A DNA stretch of 19,144 nucleotides from positions 1-19,144 of the forward strand of contig JANBPU010000294.1 of NCBI GenBank assembly GCA_027575805.1. The letters are read 5' to 3'. Origin of the DNA: Mycoemilia scoparia (taxonomy: Eukaryota > Kickxellomycota > Kickxellomycetes > Kickxellales > Kickxellaceae). A program made the translations under genes and the position numbers. The notes beneath the pieces were generated by a model. That model was given only the letters and a program-made list of their open reading frames with translations. It ran no database searches and had not been told where the DNA came from. Of this stretch, positions 8,933 through 19,086 are shown piece after piece; position 1 is the stretch's first letter; every line of letters begins with the position of its first letter.

Positions 8933-10124
8933 TACAACCCAAGAATCTACATAAACAATGATACGCAAAACTTTGATCATAGTTTAGAAAGATATCGAAA
9001 GCGAATAAAAGTTTAGGCAAAACCAGATGAATGAATGTAACAATGAGAAAAGCATCTTTCATGGCTATTTTGGATATGGCATGCATCCATTATGTCTTTA
9101 ACAAAAAAAACATAAATATGCGAAGTGAGGATAAATCAACAGCACCACCACAATCATTATATTCTTTTTCACCACTAAATTTGGTTCCAACGCACTTTAT
9201 TTGTTTGGCTAGTCGGTGATTTGTTTGTTTTGATCGAAGCCACACATAAAAATCCTGCACAATAAACCTTGTTTGTGTAATTTAGCAAAGAAGCAGACAA
9301 GAGAAAAAAGACCGACGTTTATAAAATAATAATAATAATAATAAATGAGAGACAGAACGTGAGGTGGTGGTGGTGGTGGTAGTGTTACACCGAATTAAAT
9401 TTAGTAAAAATATATCAAGTTTATAGACATGTGTACATATCCGAATATTATTCAAAGAAATAAATGCCAAGCAATTATTAATGTAAGGCAAATATCCACA
9501 TCTTGGTTATTTATGATCTAACTTTACTTTATCAGCCACACATATATAATATATATACAATTTGATAATATATTGGTTTTTTCATTTTGAATATCAATAA
9601 TAAATTAGTTAGTGGAGTTCTAAAATATCTTGAGCAACGATGATGATGATGATAATGCAATTGACTTCCACAAAAATGGTATTTGGCTTTGCTCTTATCA
9701 ATGTGACTTGAAATAATGTGGTCAATATGGGAGACCATTTCATGTTCGTATATGCTCAGTTGGTAACAAAGTTATACACAACAACTAGATATTATTGCAT
9801 TGGGTGTTTGTAGGATAATTTATTATCAATACCTTATCGACTAACAATAAAAAGGAATGTGTTTGTACAATTGAGCTAAAGTGTGGCTAATTTGGATATA
9901 GAGAGTGAGAGTGAGAGTGAGGAAGATGGTGGCATCAATGTGCTAAAACTGTTAGAGCCAATATTTGTTATAATGGAGGTGGTATCTGCATCTTATCAGG
10001 ATCCTTTCATAAAATTTCCAAGAATCAAATACATGACAACAATTGTCGCCACACACATTTATCTTCAAACAATATATATTAACCCAAATGTAGAACAGAA
10101 AAGAACAGAATAATAGAAGATTGT

Positions 10125-10127
<3 letters not shown>

Positions 10128-10165
<38 letters not shown>
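10128..10165. repeat. (AG)n microsatellite
   Basis: About 19 uninterrupted AG units, the longest dinucleotide tract in the window. A pure purine/pyrimidine mirror repeat of this kind can in principle adopt triplex structure. Confidence 0.95.
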
Positions 10166-10168
<3 letters not shown>

Positions 10169-10786
10169 GGTAAATTACACAACATGACTATACTTGGTTT
10201 TTTGTTCACTTGTAAAGTTCAAAGAAACTTATTTGGATGTTCCTAAATTCCGCTACTAATTAGTCATGCCACCCCCTACACACACACGCTCACACAAAAA
10301 AATTACTATGTAGGGCTTGCCTTTTGTAAATCAATATAAATGGAAACTATAATGTGTGTGTGTGGGGGCAATGATTTATAATGCCAACAGCAACTACAAC
10401 AACATGATTAATGGTAGCAAGTCTTTAGCACATTATAATCCCAGAAAGTTGGCTTCAAAGGATGATGTGAAAGAAATCCAGACCAAAACAAGGATTAATT
10501 AAACTGCCAACCCTATTAAATGCCTTGACACGAAAATCACGGTTTATATGTATGTATATTTATGTGTGGAGATTTCTTGGCGATAGTGTGTGTGTGTGGT
10601 GGTGGTGATACAAGGTTTGAAAATGACCAGAGTCAGAAATAAAATAGATATTTGTATCACGAGTAAACGAAAAGAAGAAATCTCAGAAAGGATGGAGGAT
10701 GCGAGATAAAGCACAAGACATAATGTTTATAATAGAAAGGAGCTTGAATTTTTTTTGATCTACACTCAAACAATAATAATATTACG

Positions 10787-10822
<36 letters not shown>
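10787..10822. repeat. (ATT)n microsatellite
   Basis: About 12 uninterrupted ATT units. Confidence 0.95.
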
Positions 10823-11450
10823 GTTTTTTTGCTGTTATGTATAAATGCATTAGATGAATCAAAGGAGAGATGCAGAGAGTAATAGGATTTAAAAATGTAT
10901 GGCTAATGTTATACAACATTGATACATTTAAAAGCTGCCATCTGGGTTCTAAACCAAAAAAATGGACACTTAGTGCATTAAGAAAATATATGGACTGGAT
11001 TTACAATCTTGTGTATTTTGTCTTTAATTACATTTCTTTAAAGAACCAAGAAAAAAGTGTCAGGTATCCAAAGAAGACATCTTTGCATTTAGTCAGAAAA
11101 AGAAAGTAAATGTACGTATAAAGTGTGGCTGGATGTCATAAACGTTTATATGGTCTTGGATTTTCATATTTTTGGTTGTAGAGAATACATGATCGTGCGC
11201 TGTGTTAATAAATTTTGGCCTGTTTATTTTGATTTGACTGTTTTTGGACCTTTGGGCTTAATAATGTGGGGTAACCAACAACATTCAAGTCTTAATTGAG
11301 AGTGTATTGGGAAAACAACAAATATATATGTAAGAATATGTGTGGATTCTATCTAATACATATGTATTTGGTTATATGTGTGCAAGAACAGTGAGGTTTA
11401 ATAAGGTCAGTCCAAAATATCAATGTAGTGGTGGTGGCGTTGTCAGCTTA

Positions 11451-11665
11451 TATGGCTTGTGTACAAGTGAGTCCAATGGGTGGATGCAAAAGTAGATTAT
11501 AGGCGATTGGAATTATTTTGAACTATTAATTAGCAAGAACTTGGGTATATGATCAACAGCGGAAACTGGTTTGACATGCATGATTCCCACCAAAAATATA
11601 GGACATTTCGTGAGACTGGATTAGCCTGGTTAAGCAAGCATGGAATCGTCGACCAAATAAACTGA
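11451..11665 (+). pseudogene. Possible Tc1/mariner (IS630-type) transposase remnant, frameshifted
   Basis: Frame one (codons from 11451) gives GDWNYFELLISKNL. A +1 shift near 11534 then gives NSGNWFDMHDSH followed by TGLAWLSKHGI, ending at a stop at 11663. The order and spacing match the middle of Tc1/mariner DDE transposases: a Y-x-E-I/L-L helix, about ten residues, W-x-x-x-Q/H-D-N/S-x-x-H (second catalytic Asp), then a WL-x-x-x-G-I helix. The usual downstream WP-x-x-SPDLNPIE motif is not visible, and no first Asp or terminal inverted repeat was found. It is a short, decayed fragment; the resemblance could be partly chance. Confidence 0.33.
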
Positions 11666-11768
11666 CAATTTACATACACCTTAGCCTTATCATCTTGAAG
11701 TAAATATCATATACAGTATACTAATTTCTTGGCTATAGATAAAGACGACTGACGTTTTGAGGATATAT

Positions 11769-11794
11769 ATATATATTAAATATTTAATATATAT
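11769..11794. repeat. 26-bp perfect AT-only palindrome
   Basis: Centred between 11781 and 11782 on TAAATATTTA, with AT arms on both sides. It could form a cruciform. Low sequence complexity makes a specific role doubtful. Confidence 0.8.
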
Positions 11795-13175
11795 TCCCTG
11801 AGAAAAACCAAAATCAAACAACTAATAAATCCAAGAATATAATCAATGTTAGTATAATTGACATTCTCAACAGACTAAACTATTGTTTAAAGTAATACCA
11901 TGTAGCCATATAAAGACAAGTTGGTTAAATAGTTGGGGATATCAATAATAGAATACTATCACGTTATTCTATTATCCAAACACCTTTCCATTGTATGTAT
12001 ATATAATTTGAATTTTCAGAATACCTCTTTGCTGTTGCTAACAATGTTGTCGTTGTCGTTGTAGCTGTTGTTTCTATTTGTTTGCTAGACCGTTGAGGAG
12101 AGGGATAAACACTTGATGTTTATTGACCAAACAACATTTGATTGGTATTTGACAATTTAGAACACTAAATAACAAAACCAAGAATGCAAATAATGATAAT
12201 AATGTTGGTTTATTGAGTACATGTGATAAATAACAAATTGTGTGTGTGTTGCTTATTTGGTGAAGAGAGGAACCAGTCAAACCAAGCCTAGTATTATTAC
12301 TATTATTATTATTCTGAATTTTCATAATCCAGAGAGCTCAACGAATCGAGTATAAATAAATATATTAGGAATAAAAACACACAAAAATGATATGAATAGA
12401 TAGTACTAATTGTGGTGAGTAATAAATGGACAATGGACTCTATACAAAACTAATCAACAGAATAAACAAACAATAATAATAACGCATGTGCCCAGGTTTG
12501 TATATTTTGCTCTGACCTTTATTTCTTAATAAAAACAATAGACAATCAATATAAAAAAAATATTGTTTACAAGTTAGGCTTGAAGTGCGTGCATGTGTAT
12601 GTTCACTTATTTTTATTTTATTAGGAGCTTCATTTATGTTTATTAAGCACAATTTAGTGCTACACTAATAACAAACACACAATATCCAACACACGTTTAT
12701 TTTGAACTTGCATCGATGGCTTTGGGTTTGTGATCTTTCCCCCCCCCCCACAATTCTGGATGATCCATTATGTTGTCAAACCCAGTGTTTAGATCATACA
12801 CAGACCCCGTCCATTATTTAAATTATCATTGCCATTATTATTGTTGGCGTTTTTTTGTTGTTGTTGTATTTGTAGTAGTAGTAGTAGTTGAGCAATGGTA
12901 GCTGCGGAAGTTACAAAGGGCCAATATTTGGTTTTTATGTTTTTATCATAAACAATGTATAAATATATGTATAATTTGGCCAACTTTTTACAAGGAGATA
13001 TAGTAAAAGATATTACTATTAACAAGAACGTCTCCACATAACATCTACACAATACAAACAGAATGATGATAAGATCAACAATAAAAAACCCATGTTGTTT
13101 TGCCACTTTTGTGGGGAGAATACAAGACAAAGCAATAAAATTATTTTGTTTTTGTTTTTGCTGATAAAGAAATAC

Positions 13176-13191
13176 ATATATATATATATAT
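13176..13191. repeat. (AT)n microsatellite
   Basis: Eight AT units, followed at 13203-13221 by an (ATT)n tract. Confidence 0.9.
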
Positions 13192-13440
13192 TAATCAAAG
13201 CCATTATTATTATTATTATTAAGGCCAAATAAACATTTAAAAGACAAAGGAATCATGGATAAAGAAATTGTGGAGACTCATGAATAAAAATAACAACAAC
13301 AACAATTATAATAATAATAATTGGCGTGAGTACAACTATTAGTAATAAAAAGTGTGGAGTTGTTCATAGTCAATGCCAACCAAAAATAATTAATAAAACA
13401 AAGATATCGGAGGCTGTGTATATATAAGAATATTATATAA

Positions 13441-13592
13441 AATGTGGGCTTTTTTTAACTATGTATACGTATCATAATTTTTGAAAGGCACACCTCCTTT
13501 TGGTGGCTAAAGATTATAGGGGCAATCCCGGCCAAATGAGTGACCTCCTTTTGTTAGTAAATGGTCACACTTCAAAAACAATAGCCCACATG
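13441..13592. mobile_element. MITE-like element family 1, copy C
   Basis: It shares the left arm (ATCATAATTTTTGAA at 13471) and the core GATTATAGGGGCAATCCCGG then CCAAATG with copy B at 1270-1389. The right arm (CACTTCAAAAACAATAGCCC) is an imperfect complement of the left. The outermost TGTGGGCT of the complemented right end is matched at 13443-13450, about 20 bases outside the left arm, so the left side may carry a small insertion. There is no ORF. Confidence 0.65.
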
Positions 13593-14114
13593 GAGGCGTA
13601 AAGCTAAATGATATTATAATACTAATACTAATAGTAATAATAAATAGATAAAGATCGAGTTCAATATACGGATATATGTATGGAGCAACTGTGGAGGTAG
13701 GAAAAGTGGTGGGGATATTCTTTAATAACCTTTATTACACAGAATTTGTTTTCAAATAGACTTTTATTTTTGGATCCACAAAAATAGGACTTTGATCTTC
13801 TTTTTAGAAAACAAAGGCTTGTGTTTTATTTATGCGTAATATTCTTTAGCGGAATTTAGACTAAATCAAGTAGTTGCACAGACACACAGGCATATAAATA
13901 TTTATATGTTATTAAAAGGAATGATAAGACAAGACCATGCTTAAAACAAATGGCTATTGATAGAGGTCTAAAAATGATTGAGGGAAAGATTATTTTTAAA
14001 AGCTGTCTATGCAAATTGGGTAAGTGACAGAGATATAAGAATATCGGTGTGTGTCTATTTATATGGTTTTTTGGAAGTTCTTTTTAGCAAAAGATCAAAG
14101 GAGAAGGCCATTAT

Positions 14115-14138
14115 GAAGGGAAGGGAAGGGAAGGGAAG
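14115..14138. repeat. (GAAGG)n pentanucleotide repeat
   Basis: Nearly five tandem units of a pure-purine pentamer. Confidence 0.9.
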
Positions 14139-15431
14139 AAGATACAAAAGATAGTTGGTTTCTGCATTGCAATAAAAACATAGTGGGCCGTTATCATAAG
14201 TAAGATAAGGAGAGATGGGAATAAAATGATTATGGCTGATCTATTCAGAATTCCATTAGGAAAAAAAGAACCAAAGAAATATTGCGATAATGTTGTTGGT
14301 GAATGGCCATTGTCTCTCTGTAAAACAAGAGTGGCAGTAGTAGTGCTGGGACAGGGATCTGTAGTTTACAACAATGTATTATGTACCCCTGCTGCTCCAT
14401 TTTATTCTTCCTTAGCTGGATCATCTCTGCACATGTTGATAATAACAGCAGTCGCCAAAATAAGGGATAGAGTGCAGTGTGAGATAAATCGAATTTCCGA
14501 ATACAAAAAGGGGGGATTCTCTCTTCTCTCCTTCATTCCCTCAGGCAAAGATGGATAATGCCAACAATAGGAATAGTAGCAACAACAATATATTTTATTG
14601 TTACAATGTAGCGTTGTTGAAAGCATGATCTGCATAAACCAAATAATATGTGGATATTTTCTCTCACATGTGAGTGTATGAATACAAATTCTCGGGCGAG
14701 AGATGAGATGTACCACATGCAATGACCCCTTCATAATAGTAATCTGTCACCTACTACCACCACTGCTACTATTAATTAGGTTGTGACTATCCGTAGTGAT
14801 AAAATACTTAACAGCAGGATTCTTCTTTTTACTCCCACATAATGCGTATAAAGAAAAAGGTGTAGATCTCATGTAAAGCAGTAATATTAAAAACAGGACA
14901 ATCGATGGGCACAGTAAATTCAATAGTATTATTATTATTTTCAAATATCGGTATTTTTGTTTGCGCATTGTGGTAAAACTACCACCAGCACTCTATCTAA
15001 AATAAATTATAGCCTTATCCAGGGGGATGTGTTGAAACAATGCTGAACAAATAAATCTTTTGGATCTGTTTTATTGCCTAGTATTTCTCCGCCAGTTTTT
15101 ATGTCCTCCGACCCTCCGTTAAATCTCTCATTCATTTTACTCAGTCAATTAGTGTGTCTGATACCCAACTAATAACCAATTAATAATAATAACAACAACA
15201 ACAATAATAATAATAATTAAAAACAAAAATATTCCAATAACAAATTTATGTGGGTGTGTGAGAAAAATCTCCAGACGTGACCTGATCACATTGGATTCCC
15301 TGCGTGTAATAGTACATAAAAGAGATTTTTTAACATGTATGTATGCTGAATATACAGAAGCACAATTGATTCAATAAGTCATGAAAGTGAATATTACCAA
15401 AATGAATCCATCCTTTTGTCCTTTAATCTGG

Positions 15432-15452
15432 GTCTGTCTGTCTGTCTGTCTG
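15432..15452. repeat. (CTGT)n microsatellite
   Basis: Five tandem CTGT units. Confidence 0.9.
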
Positions 15453-15546
15453 ATGACAGTTGGGTGCATAGCTATGTATGGGGTCATGTGAATTATAAGT
15501 ATTATCTCCAACTTTTTGCCAATCCAGTCGATATTCTATTACCACT

Positions 15547-15600
15547 GATGCTGCTGCTGCTGCTGTTACTACTACTGCTGCTGCTACTACTGTTGCTGCC
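15547..15600. repeat. CTG/ACT trinucleotide tract
   Basis: Blocks of CTG alternate with blocks of ACT for about 54 bases. Open frames through it encode leucine or alanine runs and are not taken as genes. Confidence 0.9.
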
Positions 15601-16021
15601 AATAAAATATATTTATATGTATGCATATGTTTGTTACTATTGCAAATATAATAGATTAATCAAATAACTTGCTACGTATGTATATGTTCGAATCCCGTTC
15701 TATGATGTTCAACAAATTTGCTGAAAGAGCCCTAGCCTATAAGATCTTTGGGCATACCCATGTGCAGGCTGTGAACATTTCTCTAGGTTGCTATAGTTGG
15801 CTAGATGCATATCAATTTAACCTAAAAGAAAAACTGGTAACCATATTTGTCATATTGATGATATCATTAAATTCCCATTTTCATGTCCCACAAAAACCAA
15901 GTTGTTTAGATTGTAATATTATAGGTATTACAAAAAAACTCAATGTTTATTATAATTAATTTGAGAAAATAAGCCTATAATTATCATTTTACTGTTATAA
16001 TAATAACAATAGTAACAATAG

Positions 16022-16043
16022 TAATAATAATAATAATAATAAT
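16022..16043. repeat. (AAT)n microsatellite
   Basis: A perfect trinucleotide tract, preceded by related AAC/AGT-interrupted units. Confidence 0.9.
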
Positions 16044-16849
16044 CAACTTTCTCTTTATCCACCAACTTCACTTTAATCAAACTCTCACTGGACCTTTCTA
16101 CCCCACTTCACACACCCAAAAAAATCCAAAAAAATCGATCAACAATGAAATAAAGAAAAAATTGTAACTATTGATTTGATTGATGGAATAAAATAATACA
16201 ATAAAAAAGAAGGGAAAATCAATTACTGCAATAAACGAGGACTTGGAAAAAATGTAAAATTACTGACCAAACAACACATACACACGCACACCCATGCATA
16301 TGATTGAATTGATGAGTAAGTGAATAAAAAGGAATTGAATATGTATGTATTGTTCTTTCTATACAAGAGTTTTGTGTGAACAGAATAGTACGTACATATG
16401 AAAGATGTTGTAGTAGTATAATGCCATAAATCTGGATTGATTGATTGATTGAATGGATGGATGAGTGTGGAGTATATAAAAAAGAGACATAGAAAATAGA
16501 GTAGTAGTAGTAGCAGCAGTATAGTATGGCGTATATAGATAGATGGGAGATTGAGGCGTTTAGCCTCCTCCATCACCTCTAACTAAACCTCTGACAAAAT
16601 TGGCAACTGGGTGGGTGAGGCAAACGAGGATTTAAGAAGGAGGCGTTCAAGAAACCAACATACTCATATGTTTTGGGTATTTGACCAAAATCTCGCCCAT
16701 TTTTTTTCGTGATGATCTGTGGCAAAAAAAGAGCGGTAGCTCATAGAAAGATTGCCTTCATACAGAAATTCAATCCAGTATATGATATGATCAAAGTCCA
16801 TGTGGTCCTGGGCAAAAATGTGCCTCCAAAGTTTCAAATGTAATGCCCC

Positions 16850-16955
16850 TCCCCCTCTCAAGAGTTGCATATCAAATGACTGGTGGCTGGGCCAAAATCT
16901 GAGAACCAAAAAATGTCTATCATACATTTGATCCCAAATGAAATTTTGCCATATA
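16850..16955 (-). repeat. Dispersed repeat family 2, copy C (inverted)
   Basis: The reverse complement begins ATATGGCAAAATTTCATT (compare AGATGGCAAAATTCCACT at 3121). It continues with ATCAAATGTATG and CAGTCATTTGATATGCAACT, both matched in order at 3280-3352. The middle is poorly conserved. The flank down to about 16660 may belong to the same element but I could not align it. Confidence 0.5.
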
Positions 16956-17212
16956 TCAATTTGGTAATAATAATGTAATATAAATTAAGTGCTTTAAAAG
17001 AAGGACTTGAAATCCAAAGTTTTATTTATGTATTTTTCCATTTATTTGTTTCATTTCTTATAAAATATATATCTAAATAGCAAGGCCATGAAAAAATAAA
17101 ATGTATTTGTGTATGTGCACTATAACAGATTCAAAGCCAAAAACCAATTCTGTATTTAAGGTATTTTGAAAATACCCAAACAGATCTCTCTCGCATACAT
17201 ACATACACAGGC
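16956..17212. other. Presumed 3' region of UBC9, downstream of its last exon (minus strand)
   Basis: Reading leftward from the stop codon at 17213, this is the expected 3' untranslated side. AATAAA-type signals on the minus strand occur at TTTATT near 17022-17030 and 17041-17046. It contains no other gene. Confidence 0.4.
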
Positions 17213-17279
17213 TTAATCAGATGGAGTGAAATCCTTGGCTTGTTTTCTAATTCGCTTTTCATAGGCAACCTTGTCCTTC
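17213..17279 (-). CDS. UBC9: Detached last exon (exon 7) of UBC9, on the opposite strand
   Basis: Reading the minus strand, an acceptor (…CATTCTTAG, AG at 17281-17280) is followed by G and 21 codons then TAA (17215-17213). The peptide KDKVAYEKRIRKQAKDF plus TPSD is the UBC9 C-terminal helix (fission yeast Hus5 has KDKVEYEKRVRAQA). The exon starts in phase 2, and the plus-strand exon 6 ends with AG at 19086, so AG+G makes Arg138 and the joined protein is 159 residues, the normal family length. No other UBC9 exon lies near it on the minus strand. Its upstream intron half reaches an (AT)n tract at 17334-17355. It is a genuine part of the same gene placed in the wrong orientation, by misassembly or by inversion. 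Confidence 0.93.
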
Positions 17280-17820
17280 CTAAGAATGTTAACAAATATT
17301 ACTATGTAATTAGCAAAACTTCTAATAACAATCATATATATATATATATATATATTTAACATGTAGTGATAGTAGTAGTATTCATTACATCATCATAATT
17401 TATAGTTGGTTGAAATTTAGATCAGAGCGAAAGATACTTGAATCATAGAAATAAGGGTTATTGATACTGCTGCTGTGCTTGTTATTGACATCCCAATTTT
17501 AAATGCGCTCTAGATATCAGCACCCCTTTCTTCTTCTTTTTTGTTTCCAGGAAATTCCATAATTCGTTTAAATAACAAAACTATTATGAAATAATATAAT
17601 AATTAATATTTGTATGTTTGTGTACGCGTTAAATAGTAGAAGATGATTAGGCTTTTTTTTATTACTCCTAGGGAGGTAGCTAGCTAGCTGTATCACGTCA
17701 AATGATAGAAAAAAAATCCAAATTTGTATATTATCCCATAATAACCTATCAATAATTTTATTAAACAGATGTCATGTTTATTATGTAAACACTGGGCTTC
17801 TATCTTCAAAAAAACAGAAA
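17280..17820. other. Half-intron with an AT tract, then non-coding DNA between the two UBC9 parts
   Basis: 17280-17333 is the 3' half of UBC9 intron 6 (minus strand). 17334-17355 is an (AT)n tract. The remainder shows no exon on either strand; I specifically looked for further UBC9 exons and found none. Confidence 0.6.
17334..17355. repeat. (AT)n tract, left inversion joint in UBC9
   Basis: Eleven AT units, equal to their own reverse complement. It is the matching partner of the tract at 19099-19114. The apparent change of strand of UBC9 happens here. Confidence 0.9.
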
Positions 17821-18074
17821 CGAAATTGTTTATTCAATCTTCTCGATACTTTATATAATATACTCTTTATCCTCCCTCCTTCTCCCTCCTACACCCACAC
17901 ACACATTTGTTTAACTACCAACAGTAAAAATAATAATATAGAAACAAGCTTGACTTGCTCTGTTTTTACTAGTCTAATTCACACTTTTCAAAACATTTAC
18001 ACAAAAACACCGTCTGCCTACCTACCTATAAGTCTTCTGCTATCCACAAAAAATAAACCACAGCTAAAATAAAA
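17821..18074 (+). promoter_or_regulatory. Probable UBC9 core promoter and 5' leader
   Basis: A TATA-like TTATATAATA lies at 17851-17860, followed by a pyrimidine-rich block (about 17864-17893, CTCCCTCCTTCTCCCTCC) of the kind often found before fungal transcription starts, then A/C-rich leader sequence up to the ATG at 18075 (context AAAA before ATG). The position relative to the certain start codon supports the call; no factor-binding site is claimed. Confidence 0.45.
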
Positions 18075-19086
18075 ATGTCGAACATCTGTTTGAGTCGTTT
18101 GATGGAAGAGAGAAAACAATGGCGTAAAGATCATCCATTTGTAAGTACTGGTATTTTGAGCTATCTATATAACGAAAATGTAACTATGTATTTTTGTGAA
18201 ACTTACTTACAATACTGATAATGAAATTGTAAATAGGGATTTTATGCTAAACCTGGCAAAACACCTAACGGTCAATTAGACTTATTGAATTGGGAATGTG
18301 GTATTCCTGGCAAAAAGGATGTAAGTTTATTGTGTGTGTGTGTGTGTGTGAAAGAAAAGAAGCTTGAGCTTCTAAATATACGTATATATATATATATATA
18401 TATTAATGTGCCAATTTATTTTGGTTATGCAAATCATGGATTTTTACTAACCCTACATAACTACTTTTATTATTACAACCATTCGTATTTAAGACTCCAT
18501 GGGAAGGTGGTGTTTACAAATGTTCTTTAATCTTTCCTGACAGTAAGTAGTGGTAAACTATCCAATTGCGGCGTATAAATAATATTGTTATTATTAAAAA
18601 ACAAAGATATTGAATTTAATCAATAAATCCATTATTATTATTATTATAGCATATCCTGCTAAACCGCCCAAATGTAAGTATATCACACAATTGACATCAA
18701 ATAAGAATGATCTCTGACAAAGCGGTGGCGAGATTATATATAGTATAGCTATAATTACTAAAATAAACTAAACTATATCGATTAATAATATAATAGGCCA
18801 ATTTCGTCCACCCATTTTCCATCCAAATGTATTTCCGTCTGGTACTGTCTGTTTGTCGATATTGAATGAAGATAAGGGTTGGAAACCAGCCATCACAATG
18901 AAACAAGTAAGCAAGAATTGTTTTGCTATTGAAAAAGTTCCACGCTAAAGATAATGATAACAAAGAACAGCCAACTGATATTATTTGTTTTTATTTTCAT
19001 GAGTAGATTCTTTTGGGTGTTCAAGATTTATTGAATGAACCAAATAATTCTGATCCAGCTCAAAGTGATGCCTATCATCTCTACAG
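18075..19086 (+). CDS. UBC9: UBC9, SUMO-conjugating enzyme E2, exons 1-6 (residues 1-137)
   Basis: UBC9 takes SUMO from the E1 as a thioester and transfers it to target lysines. Exons: 18075-18140, 18237-18320, 18494-18542, 18650-18673, 18797-18906 and 19007-19086. Introns are 96, 173, 107, 123 and 100 nt, all GTAAG…AG. The start gives [16 protein letters not shown], aligned without offset to human and yeast UBC9. Visible residues are HPN at 83-85, the catalytic Cys93 in SGTVCLSI, and Asp127 in SDPAQ, all at the family positions. Lys14 and His20 are also present. Position 87 is Phe where human and yeast enzymes have Tyr. The coding sequence ends at a donor (AG|GTAAAT) with 22 residues missing. 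The missing exon is found inverted at 17213-17279. Exon 4 is only 24 nt. Identity is certain; the intact state of the locus is not. Confidence 0.97.
18331..18350. repeat. (TG)n microsatellite in UBC9 intron 2
   Basis: Ten TG units just after the donor. It and the AT tract at 18383-18402 make this the longest intron of the gene. Confidence 0.9.
18383..18402. repeat. (TA)n microsatellite in UBC9 intron 2
   Basis: Ten TA units. The exons on both sides keep the same strand, so this AT tract is not a rearrangement joint. Confidence 0.9.

Larger units (their letters stand above)
7592..11450. other. Gene-poor AT-rich DNA, dense in simple repeats
   Basis: No gene could be supported. It holds a CT-rich tract (8010-8052), (GT)n (8144-8170), (AT)n (8215-8238), (AATC)n (8442-8470), (AT)n (8913-8932), (AAT)n (9325-9343), (GGT)n (9362-9380), (AG)n (10128-10165) and (ATT)n (10787-10822). 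Open frames of 60-104 codons are present on both strands, but their lengths are as expected by chance and several run through microsatellites. Confidence 0.5.
11666..13440. other. Gene-poor AT-rich DNA
   Basis: No gene could be supported. It holds a 26-bp perfect AT palindrome (11769-11794), GTT-rich stretches near 12035-12070, a run of about ten C (near 12739-12748), a (TAG)n tract (near 12871-12888), (AT)n at 13176-13191 and (ATT)n at 13203-13221. Confidence 0.5.
13593..16849. other. Gene-poor AT-rich DNA with microsatellites
   Basis: No gene could be supported. It holds a (GAAGG)n tract (14115-14138), a less AT-rich island at 14184-14734 that is open on both strands, (CTGT)n (15432-15452), a CTG/ACT trinucleotide tract (15547-15600), (AAT)n (16022-16043) and (ATTG)n (near 16436-16455). 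Confidence 0.5.

Noticed and set aside
8772..9086. Minus-strand open frame of 104 codons
   Set aside because: It runs through an (AT)n tract (encoding IYIYIY), and the length is plausible by chance across a window of this size and composition.
9883..10113. Plus-strand frame with an ESESESEE start
   Set aside because: It begins at a GTG right after a stop, the acidic start is a GAGAGT microsatellite, and no homology or splice context was recognised.
10870..11109. Plus-strand ATG ORF of 79 codons
   Set aside because: Several ORFs of this length are expected by chance here; no motif, and both sides are non-coding.
15686..15694. tRNA B-box-like GTTCGAATC
   Set aside because: There is no A-box at the right distance, and the flanks do not form acceptor or anticodon stems.
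15669..15959. Plus-strand open frame of 96 codons
   Set aside because: It begins with a non-ATG codon (TTG), has no recognisable motif, and its neighbours are microsatellites.
16664..16927. Minus-strand open frame of 87 codons
   Set aside because: It largely overlaps an inverted copy of a dispersed repeat, and no related peptide is encoded in the other copies.
17334..17380. Weak resemblance of the bases after the AT tract at 17355 to the right arm of the end palindrome (TTTAACATGTAG against TTTACCTGTAG)
   Set aside because: The match is short, gapped and low complexity. It does not encode the UBC9 exon 6 peptide, so it is not taken as a second exon copy.
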